Below, piece by piece: positions 6,073 through 11,929 of a stretch of 16,930 bases of DNA (its first letter is position 1; each line of letters begins with the position of its first letter). The stretch is from positions 1 through 16,930 of the forward strand of contig JAAZZY010000027.1 of NCBI GenBank assembly GCA_014239035.1. The letters run 5' to 3'. The translations under genes and the position numbers were made by a program. This DNA comes from Chlamydiia bacterium. GTDB lineage: Bacteria > Chlamydiota > Chlamydiia > Chlamydiales > JAAZZY01. Below the pieces are notes generated by a model that did no database searches, was not told the origin of the DNA, and was given only the letters and a program-made list of their open reading frames with translations.

Positions 6073-6993
6073 CTATCGATCGGCTTCAAAAGAGCGCTCT
6101 AATATCCTGGCTACTTCTTTCATATGTCCTGTTTTAGGAAAGTTCATGTCGACCCAAACATGAGCGTGACGCTCCGTTTGGATGGTATGTAAAATCTTTA
6201 TGATGGTTTTTTTGACATCTCTAGGCTTGTTTATATCACCTAAACTAATCACTCTCTCTGCTTGTGGATAATCACGTCCTTCAAAACCCACAACAACTTT
6301 AATCGAGCCATCATAGGGGCATTCCATATAGTGAAGCTGAGGACAGATCGTATAGCTTTTGTTATCAAAATCAACAGATGAAACAACTGGAGGGTTATAG
6401 CCAATAACTTGGCAAAGGTCTTTTAAAATAAGATTGCCTCTACGCAGGATCACCCAAGATGCATCAACATATGCAAGCACTGTAGATGCCGTGCCCGAGC
6501 TTGTACTTTCTGCACTCTCGAAAATAGGAAAGTCTGCTCCAAAAACTTTTTCTACATCGCTAGACGTCGTCAGATCTCTTTCTCCTGAAGGATTTGCTGA
6601 AGAGATCACGAGTGGTCCATAGTCATTGATAAGGGAGCGCAAGCCTTTATCGTTTGCGACTCTAAATGCTGCAGTAGGTAAATGAGCTCGTACTATTGCA
6701 GGCACCATGTCTTCTTTTACAGGAAGAACAAGAGTTAAAGGCCCTGGCCAGAAACGCTGAGTAATCTTCTCTAAATCAAAAGGGATAAAGGTCAAAAAGT
6801 CAGGTAAGTCAGAGCTCGATGATAGTTGGATTACCAAAGGCTTTTGAGCCTTTCTTTTTTTTAAGCTATACAGTTTTAAAATCGCCTGCTCATTTTGCAT
6901 GTCTGCTGCTATTCCAAATACGGTATCTGTTGACACTGCAACAAGCTCCCCATATCTTAGACGTTCTTTGGCTTTTGTTAAATTAATGATCAT
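6073..6993 (-). CDS. tsaC: L-threonylcarbamoyladenylate synthase (TsaC/Sua5 family)
   Basis: The enzyme makes threonylcarbamoyl-AMP from threonine, bicarbonate and ATP, the first step of t6A modification at A37 of ANN-decoding tRNAs. The 306 residues contain a YrdC domain at about 1-187: VAVSTDTVFGIAAD, the K-x-R element KKRKAQKPL (45-53), FWPGPLTLVLP, and the nucleotide-binding SSANPSG (131-137), ending at ILRRGN. Residues about 190-306 form an extra domain. It is longer than TsaC (about 190 residues) and resembles the layout of the Sua5 tail (an LGD element, a helix, and a final R-x-x-E-R-S-F-E helix) but is diverged. No ribosome binding site precedes the ATG at 6993. It converges on the phospholipase D-like gene and diverges from marC. 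Confidence 0.9.
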   Translation of the reverse strand: MIINLTKAKERLRYGELVAVSTDTVFGIAADMQNEQAILKLYSLKKRKAQKPLVIQLSSSSDLPDFLTFIPFDLEKITQRFWPGPLTLVLPVKEDMVPAIVRAHLPTAAFRVANDKGLRSLINDYGPLVISSANPSGERDLTTSSDVEKVFGADFPIFESAESTSSGTASTVLAYVDASWVILRRGNLILKDLCQVIGYNPPVVSSVDFDNKSYTICPQLHYMECPYDGSIKVVVGFEGRDYPQAERVISLGDINKPRDVKKTIIKILHTIQTERHAHVWVDMNFPKTGHMKEVARILERSFEADR

Positions 6994-7087
6994 GACTAAA
7001 AAAGTTTAATTTAAGTTTAGATTTCCTCGTAAATGAATGCCCAAAGCAAGTCAAACAGTTTAATTCTATTTAAACAAAAATTCAAAC

Positions 7088-7708
7088 ATGTTAAAGAAAT
7101 TTGTTTATAACCTTGCAGAAGCTATGACAATATTTCCACTTATTTTATCACTTATTCTAATTATTGACCCACTAGGTAATATCCCTATTTTTGCCAGCAT
7201 TTTGAGCCCATACTCTCAACAAGAGCAGCATAAGATCATTTTCAGAGAGCTTTTAATCTCACTTGGGATCTTAATAGGCTTTCTCTATCTTGGAGAGCTT
7301 CTTTTAATTTGGCTGGATTTAAGTGTCACTGCAATAGAAGTCTCTGGGGGAATCATCCTATTTATGATTGCACTAGGAATGATTTTCCCAACAATTACAA
7401 CAACTACTTTTGCGGAAAAAGATGGAGAAACTCCATTTATTGTTCCATTGTCTGTCCCGCTCATTGCTGGTCCATCTATACTTGCTGCCATTATGGCCTA
7501 CAGTCGCCAGGTCAATAGCGACCTCAAAATGCTCTTTGCCATTGTTATTGCTTGGGCAGTTAGTGGATGTCTTTTAATTTTAACTCCCATTATCAAAAAA
7601 GTAATGAAAGCGCGCGCACTTACTGCTTGCACACGCCTAATGGGCCTTGTCTTAACTTTTATAGCTATTCAAATGCTTTTAGAGGGCGTTAAATCTTTTT
7701 CCCAGTAA
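7088..7708 (+). CDS. MarC/YhgN family integral membrane protein
   Basis: This is a member of the UPF0056/MarC family, multi-pass inner-membrane proteins with no firmly established function (the old link to antibiotic resistance did not hold up). The 206 residues show about six hydrophobic segments and the two family signatures: ILIIDPLGNIPIFASIL (residues 23-39) and VPLIAGPSILAAIMAY in the second half. These two repeated Pro-Gly elements mark the inverted halves of the fold. The start could be the ATG at 7088 or the in-frame ATG at 7124; the second gives the shorter leader usual for the family, and neither has a good Shine-Dalgarno sequence. The next rightward gene is map, with two leftward genes between them. 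CT852 and CT851 in C. trachomatis pair the same families, as I recall. Confidence 0.9.
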   Translation: MLKKFVYNLAEAMTIFPLILSLILIIDPLGNIPIFASILSPYSQQEQHKIIFRELLISLGILIGFLYLGELLLIWLDLSVTAIEVSGGIILFMIALGMIFPTITTTTFAEKDGETPFIVPLSVPLIAGPSILAAIMAYSRQVNSDLKMLFAIVIAWAVSGCLLILTPIIKKVMKARALTACTRLMGLVLTFIAIQMLLEGVKSFSQ

Positions 7709-7711
7709 ATT

Positions 7712-8143
7712 TCAAATGAGCTTTGTCTCTCTTAAGTGATAAGTGAATGCCATTTTAATGCATTTCTTAAGCTCTTTAACCGGGATTTTATCATCTTCAT
7801 GAAAGATAATGCACCGATTTCCCTCAAACTTAAATAGAGAGGGAAAAAGCTCTCTAAATTGGAAAACAAGGGTTGTCTGGCAATGAAAATACATGGCATA
7901 TTGTTTGGGTTTAGAAGATTTCCAGTCAATACGTACCAAGCTTCCACTTTTGCTCTCACTAGTCAAATAGCTCGGCTCTCCCCATCTCAACGCTTCTTCA
8001 ATAGGACCTACTTCGGAAACTTCTTGAGGAGACTGAAAAATCAGCTCTCTTAAAAACAAAAGTTTTTTCTGCAATTTCTTTGGATATGTTTCAAATAGAT
8101 CAAAGACCTCTTTGTTTTCGAATGGGAAAGCTTGCATATTCAT
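7712..8143 (-). CDS. DUF1801 domain protein
   Basis: The 143-residue protein matches the DUF1801 (YdhG-like) domain: an N-terminal helical part with PKKLQKKLLFLRELIF, then the signature region EEALRWGEPSYLT, a basic beta segment, KQYAMYFHC, and a C-terminal helical part with KELKKCIKMAF. Family members are small soluble proteins of the SHOCT/iron-chaperone-like fold with no agreed function. The ATG at 8143 overlaps the TGA of a 45-codon upstream gene as ATGA, and its ribosome binding site (GGAGAGGA) lies inside that gene, so the two are probably translationally coupled. The second Met (8137) is an alternative start. It converges on marC with three bases between stops. Confidence 0.85.
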   Translation of the reverse strand: MNMQAFPFENKEVFDLFETYPKKLQKKLLFLRELIFQSPQEVSEVGPIEEALRWGEPSYLTSESKSGSLVRIDWKSSKPKQYAMYFHCQTTLVFQFRELFPSLFKFEGNRCIIFHEDDKIPVKELKKCIKMAFTYHLRETKLI

Positions 8144-8277
8144 TTCGTTGCAATATCCTCTCCTAGTTCCTTCATCGCAGTGAGCCTCTCTTCATGTGTT
8201 GGATGTTCATAATCTACTTCAGAGCTCTTAGCATTGTTCAAAGAGTAAGATGATATATTTTCTACTCGCATATTCAT
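8140..8277 (-). CDS. Small 45-residue protein of unknown function, coupled to the DUF1801 gene
   Basis: The frame begins MNMRVENISSYSLNNAK and ends KELGEDIATK before a TGA. It is hydrophilic, with a charged C-terminal half rich in Glu and His that could form a helix, and it has no membrane segment or Cys. Support for its being real: GGGAAG lies 5 bases upstream of the ATG; a plausible leftward promoter lies about 36 bases upstream; and its stop overlaps the start of the DUF1801 gene in an ATGA junction, with that gene's Shine-Dalgarno inside it. I recognise no family. It may be a true small protein or a leader whose translation controls the next gene. Confidence 0.5.
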   Translation of the reverse strand: MNMRVENISSYSLNNAKSSEVDYEHPTHEERLTAMKELGEDIATK

Positions 8278-8319
8278 GTTGACTTCCCTATTTATTCGTT
8301 AAAAATTACAAAGGACGCC

Positions 8320-8348
8320 ATTCTACATCTATTAATTGTTCAAAACAA
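8320..8348 (-). promoter_or_regulatory. Probable promoter for the small gene and DUF1801 gene
   Basis: Read leftward, TTGTTT (8348-8343), a 17-base spacer and TAGAAT (8325-8320) form a good sigma-70-type match. Transcription would begin near 8313. Its -35 lies directly beside the -35 of the rightward map promoter. Confidence 0.45.
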
Positions 8349-8364
8349 GTCGGGCTGCTACAAT
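8336..8364 (+). promoter_or_regulatory. Probable promoter of map
   Basis: TTGTTC (8336-8341), a 17-base spacer and TACAAT (8359-8364) form a good sigma-70-type match. Transcription would begin near 8371, leaving a leader of about 27 bases with no Shine-Dalgarno sequence before the ATG at 8398. The two facing promoters share bases 8336-8348. Confidence 0.5.
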
Positions 8365-8397
8365 TACACCCTTTACAAACCCATTCTAAAAAAAATT

Positions 8398-9261
8398 ATG
8401 CTCGGACGAAATGACCCATGTTGGTGTGGAAGCGGAAAGAAGTGGAAAAAGTGCCACTACCCAAAAAATCCTCCTCAAGACCCTAAAACCCTTGCTCAAG
8501 AATATTATCGAAAGTACCAGATACGCCTGAAAACTCCTCAAGAGATTGAAAAGATTCGCGCCGCATGTAAGATCACCAAAGAAATTTTAGCTAAAACCTG
8601 CAAGATGGCAAAAGCGGGCGTTACGACAAAAGAACTAGATGACTATGCACACAAACTTATGATTGAGGAAGGAGGAACTCCTGCAACACTGAACTACGGC
8701 TCTCCCCCATACCCTGCAAGCTCCTGCATCTCTATTAACGAAGTAATCTGCCATGGTATCCCAAGCGAGCGCAAGCTTGTTGAAGGAGATATTGCTAATA
8801 TAGACATATCTGTCATCTTAGATGACTGCTTTGGAGACTGCAGCGCCATGATTGTTGTGGGAAAAACGACTAAAGAGAGACAGCTTGTTGTCGATGTTGC
8901 TTACGAGTCACTAATGCAATCTATTGCTGTTTTAAAACCGGGTGTTTTACTCTCTAAGATTGGCGATGTTATTTCAGACTACGCTACTTCAAAGGGATGT
9001 TCTGTGGTTTATCAATTTGTCGGACATGGAGTAGGCCTGTCTTTTCATGAACCGCCACAAGTATTACATTCTAGAAATGACATGCACATTCCACTTGCTC
9101 CAGGGATGACCTTTACGATTGAACCTATGATCAATGCAGGTAAACCTGAAGGTGAAATCCAAGATGACGGCTGGACAGCATTAACTGTAGATGGCAAAGC
9201 AAGTGCACAATGGGAACATACCATCCTCATTACTGAAGATGGACATGAAATCTTAACTTGA
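8398..9261 (+). CDS. map: Methionine aminopeptidase type I with N-terminal SEC-C motif
   Basis: The enzyme removes the initiator Met from new proteins. The 287 residues start with a zinc-binding SEC-C motif (C8-x-C10, then C19-H20 in GSGKKWKKCH), a type known at the end of SecA and in chlamydial Map, where it probably helps ribosome or protein contact. The catalytic domain follows from about residue 45. All five metal ligands are in place: D136 (NIDISV), D147 (GDCSAM), H210 (GHGVG), E242 (TIEPM) and E273 (WEHT), with the substrate-binding H119 in ICHGIP. The gene is led by a good promoter but has no Shine-Dalgarno sequence; the bases before the ATG are nearly all A. Its last 9 bases overlap the converging coiled-coil gene. 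Confidence 0.96.
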   Translation: MLGRNDPCWCGSGKKWKKCHYPKNPPQDPKTLAQEYYRKYQIRLKTPQEIEKIRAACKITKEILAKTCKMAKAGVTTKELDDYAHKLMIEEGGTPATLNYGSPPYPASSCISINEVICHGIPSERKLVEGDIANIDISVILDDCFGDCSAMIVVGKTTKERQLVVDVAYESLMQSIAVLKPGVLLSKIGDVISDYATSKGCSVVYQFVGHGVGLSFHEPPQVLHSRNDMHIPLAPGMTFTIEPMINAGKPEGEIQDDGWTALTVDGKASAQWEHTILITEDGHEILT

Positions 9262-11103
9262 TTTTACACTCTCAAGCTCTCTTAAAAGATCATCGACAAG
9301 TGCATTTAATGTAGAGACTTCATACTCGACTGATTTAATCTCATCTTCTTTGATAAAGATATTTTTCTCTAAATCATTTTCAAGCTTTGATTCGCATGCT
9401 TGTTCTTGCTCTCTTTCTTTTTTTAGTCTCTCTAACTGTGACTCGGCTTTAAAGAGCTTCACTCGAACTTCTTCTAAGACTTTGTTCTTATCTTCAAACT
9501 GTTCTCGAAGTTGCTTATAGAGCGCCTTAGATTGATTTAGAGTAACGATCTCTCCTCTAAGGTCCTTTGGAAGATTCTCTAAGTCAACCTTACGAAATTT
9601 ATTCTGCGACATAATCGACTGTAATTGGAGAAGCCAGTGCTTGTTTGGAGCGTCCTTTAGAGGAGCGGCTTGTACTACGGTAGGATTTGAGATTTCTTTT
9701 CTTAAACGCTCTTTATCAAGGCTAGCTTGATATAAAGCAAAGCGCGCTTCATTTAACTTCGTTAAATCAGCATGCTTTTTGCGTGTTTTTTCATCCATCT
9801 CTTCTTGAAGCTCAATTACACGTTCTTCATACATATGAATAGTTTGGTCTACTTCATTATTTCTCATGATTAGCTTGTTGAGCTGAGCGCCTTTCTCCTC
9901 AAGCTCCTTGTGCAACGATTCTACTTCAAAGTTTTTAGAATTAATCTTTTTTTCTTGGTTTAATTGCAGATCATCTTGTGCATTTTCAAGCTGCTTTAGC
10001 ATGCTCTTTTGCTTCTCAATTTGCGCTTGAGCCACTGTAAGGTCTTGATCTTGGTCTCTTGATTTTTGACAGACATCGTTAATTTTACGATCGCGCTCAT
10101 TAAGCTGTGATTTTATCGACACCAACTCATGTTCTTTTTCACTGAGCTTTTTGATAGCTTTATCAATTTCTTCTTGCTGCTTTTTAACGTCAGAATCTTT
10201 TGCGCTTACTCTATCTTGAAGCTCATAAATTTGGACTACTTTTTCCCTTAGGCTATCTTGCATTTCCTTAAGGTTCCCTTCATTTATACTAGCCTGCTCA
10301 CTCAAGTTAGTTTCCTGCTCTGAGTAGTCTAAAAGTTTTTCCTCCAACTCGTAAGCAAGAGCTTTGGACGCCTCTAGTTGCGAGCCCAAATGAATATTTT
10401 CATCACAATAATTTTTCTCTCGATCAGATAGTGAAAGAGATAATTCATCTTCTATTTTTTGAACCTTTTGAGTCATATGAAGGCGCTCTACTTCAATTTC
10501 TGACTGTTCTAAAGAGCACTTTTCTAGTTCATCGATATACCTTTGACTAGATACCTGTAGATCCTTCAACTCCAGAGCCATTACGGCTGTTGATTTTTCT
10601 AGGCTATCTGCTTGATCAGATAGAGAGGCAATCATCTGATCCTTATTGTCAATTTTAGACTGATAGTCTTCCTCTGAGAGATCCCAGTCTTTTTGAGAAC
10701 GCTTGAGCTGATCATCTAGCTCAATGAGGTTATCTAAGCGACTTTGGGATTCAAGTGTCTGGTCTCTTATCATCTCCTTGATCTCCTCGAAGCCCAAAAA
10801 AGTGACAAATAGCCCCAATCCTAAGCTTAAAGAAGCCCCTACTTGCCAAAGCTTCTCATAATGATCAAAAAAAGGATACATACACAGAAAGAGGAGTCCA
10901 AGAAAGGCCATTGAAACCAAGAAGCCCCTGGTTCGCAATTTCCAGCTTAGTGGCAATCCCAAAAGGGTAGAGAAGAATAGATACCAACCATGTGTTGAGC
11001 CCCTTAAGAGAGTGCAAAATAGGGTCAGAAGGACCACAAATGGACCGATTACACCTAAAAATTGCAAACGATCTGTAAAGTTTTTTTTATCTTCTAGGCT
11101 CAC
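9253..11103 (-). CDS. Membrane-anchored long coiled-coil protein (Inc-like layout)
   Basis: No enzymatic domain is seen in the 616 residues. Residues 1-12 are polar. About 14-33, 39-54, 60-79 and 86-106 are hydrophobic and form two close pairs, the bilobed layout typical of chlamydial inclusion-membrane (Inc) proteins. From about 110 to the end nearly every stretch is a heptad-rich coiled coil full of Glu, Lys, Gln, Ser and Leu, with a short break around residues 465-490 (PTVVQAAPLKDAPNKHW). The start is the GTG at 11103, with GAGAGGA about 10 bases upstream. In C. trachomatis, as I recall, the gene beside map (CT851) is CT850, an Inc that binds the dynein light chain DYNLT1; this could be its positional counterpart, but sequence homology is not shown. 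A structural envelope or division protein is the alternative. Confidence 0.7.
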   Translation of the reverse strand: MSLEDKKNFTDRLQFLGVIGPFVVLLTLFCTLLRGSTHGWYLFFSTLLGLPLSWKLRTRGFLVSMAFLGLLFLCMYPFFDHYEKLWQVGASLSLGLGLFVTFLGFEEIKEMIRDQTLESQSRLDNLIELDDQLKRSQKDWDLSEEDYQSKIDNKDQMIASLSDQADSLEKSTAVMALELKDLQVSSQRYIDELEKCSLEQSEIEVERLHMTQKVQKIEDELSLSLSDREKNYCDENIHLGSQLEASKALAYELEEKLLDYSEQETNLSEQASINEGNLKEMQDSLREKVVQIYELQDRVSAKDSDVKKQQEEIDKAIKKLSEKEHELVSIKSQLNERDRKINDVCQKSRDQDQDLTVAQAQIEKQKSMLKQLENAQDDLQLNQEKKINSKNFEVESLHKELEEKGAQLNKLIMRNNEVDQTIHMYEERVIELQEEMDEKTRKKHADLTKLNEARFALYQASLDKERLRKEISNPTVVQAAPLKDAPNKHWLLQLQSIMSQNKFRKVDLENLPKDLRGEIVTLNQSKALYKQLREQFEDKNKVLEEVRVKLFKAESQLERLKKEREQEQACESKLENDLEKNIFIKEDEIKSVEYEVSTLNALVDDLLRELESVKSS

Positions 11104-11177
11104 GCTTTAAGTTTCCTCTCTCGGTTTTTACTCTTTCTAGCAATCAGAGTTACTCTGCGCTTTTTTTATATACCTAA

Positions 11178-11206
11178 GCTATATAATGATTCTTAAAAAA
11201 TTGCAA
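11178..11206 (-). promoter_or_regulatory. Possible promoter of the coiled-coil gene
   Basis: Read leftward, TTGCAA (11206-11201), a 17-base spacer and TATAGC (11183-11178) match four of six bases at each box. A start near 11171 would give a leader of about 68 bases before the GTG at 11103. The region is so AT-rich that chance matches are likely. Confidence 0.3.
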
Positions 11207-11383
11207 TTTGAAAGCCTCCTATTTGCTAAAAAAATTTAAAATATTTCCTTAACCAATTTTTAAATAATTTATTTGACAAAAGCTTCTGGCTACTTTTAGT
11301 TTAAAAATTTATCTAATCTTAATATGATTGAAGTATTATTGTGTATTAGATAGGAGACAAATCATAGGACATGTAAATGAAAC

Positions 11384-11413
11384 TTGAACTAAAGGTTTTG
11401 GTTATGTTACAAT
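11384..11413 (+). promoter_or_regulatory. Probable promoter of rpsO
   Basis: TTGAAC (11384-11389), an 18-base spacer and TACAAT (11408-11413) with TG one base upstream (11405-11406) make an extended -10 promoter. Transcription would begin near 11420, giving a leader of about 76 bases. S15 genes are often controlled by S15 binding to such leaders, but I cannot confirm a pseudoknot here. Confidence 0.6.
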
Positions 11414-11495
11414 GGTTGCAATAACTAGTTTTGACTGCATTGTTAAAGCTCATATAATTTGTCTAAAAAATATATTTAGGAGAATGCTAAGTCTT

Positions 11496-11765
11496 ATGTC
11501 TCTAGATAAAAGCACAAAAGAAGAAATAACAAAAAAATTCCAGCTTCACGAAAAAGATACTGGATCTGCTGATGTGCAGATTGCAATTTTAACTGAAAGG
11601 ATCACTGAAATCACTGAGCACCTCAAAATCGCTCCTAAAGATCATGGTTCTCGTTTAGCTCTTTTAAAATTAGTAGGACAGCGCCGAAAGTTGCTTGATT
11701 ACCTCAATTCTACCGATACTAAGCGTTACCAAAACCTTATTTCTAGGTTAAAACTAAGAAAATAG
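11496..11765 (+). CDS. rpsO: 30S ribosomal protein S15
   Basis: S15 binds 16S rRNA early in assembly of the small subunit. The 89 residues match the family throughout: MSLDKSTKEEITKKFQLHEK, DTGSADVQIAILTERI, HGSRLALLKLVGQRRKLLDY, and ending ISRLKLRK. Although the frame is open from 11412, that segment contains the promoter, so the start is the ATG at 11496, as in other chlamydial S15 (MSLDK). AGGAG at 11478-11482 lies 13 bases upstream, longer than usual; an ATG at 11484 in the same frame is too close to it. A strong intrinsic terminator follows, so rpsO is probably a single-gene unit, with pnp downstream as in many bacteria. Confidence 0.96.
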   Translation: MSLDKSTKEEITKKFQLHEKDTGSADVQIAILTERITEITEHLKIAPKDHGSRLALLKLVGQRRKLLDYLNSTDTKRYQNLISRLKLRK

Positions 11766-11773
11766 TCACCAAA

Positions 11774-11810
11774 AGCCTTTTAGTTCTATAATTAAAAGGC
11801 TCTCTTTTTT
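11774..11810 (+). terminator. Intrinsic terminator after rpsO
   Basis: AGCCTTTTA (11774-11782) pairs perfectly with TAAAAGGCT (11793-11801) across a 10-base loop, giving a 9-bp stem. CTC and six T follow. It starts 8 bases after the rpsO stop and is the one clear rightward terminator in the window. Confidence 0.85.
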
Positions 11811-11929
11811 ATCATCTTAACAATTAATTAATGAAAAAGCGAAAGAATAAGCTTCTATTTTATCCTATAAAATTTTAGTTTGTTACCCGTAAAACGTAAA
11901 AATTTTCTTTTAGAACTAAAGGATAGAGA

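Larger units (their letters stand above)
11104..11495. other. Gene-free 392-base divergent intergenic region
   Basis: It separates the coiled-coil gene from rpsO. I see the possible leftward promoter at 11178-11206, a very AT-rich stretch at about 11207-11280, an exact TTGACA at 11273-11278 with only a poor -10 (TTTAGT, 16 bases on), and the clear rpsO promoter at 11384-11413. AGGAG followed by short frames (ATG-TAA at 11371; 15 codons from 11377) is present but does not look like a gene. I found no tRNA or other recognisable RNA. Confidence 0.6.

Noticed and set aside
6091..6100. Palindrome AGAGCGCTCT at the 3' end of tsaC
   Set aside because: It has no loop and no T tract, and codes for conserved C-terminal residues; chance is enough.
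11145..11170. CAGAG-TTA-CTCTG followed by CGC and seven T as a rightward terminator
   Set aside because: The stem is only 5 bp, and no rightward gene precedes it; it lies in the leader of the leftward coiled-coil gene.
11377..11424. 15-codon frame ahead of rpsO as a leader peptide
   Set aside because: It spans the rpsO promoter -35 and -10, and its start resembles pnp only by common Lys/Leu codons; nothing supports translation.
11412..11495. Extended N-terminus for S15 from an upstream in-frame start
   Set aside because: The segment holds the predicted -10 box and transcription start, and other S15 proteins begin at MSLDK, which fits the ATG at 11496.
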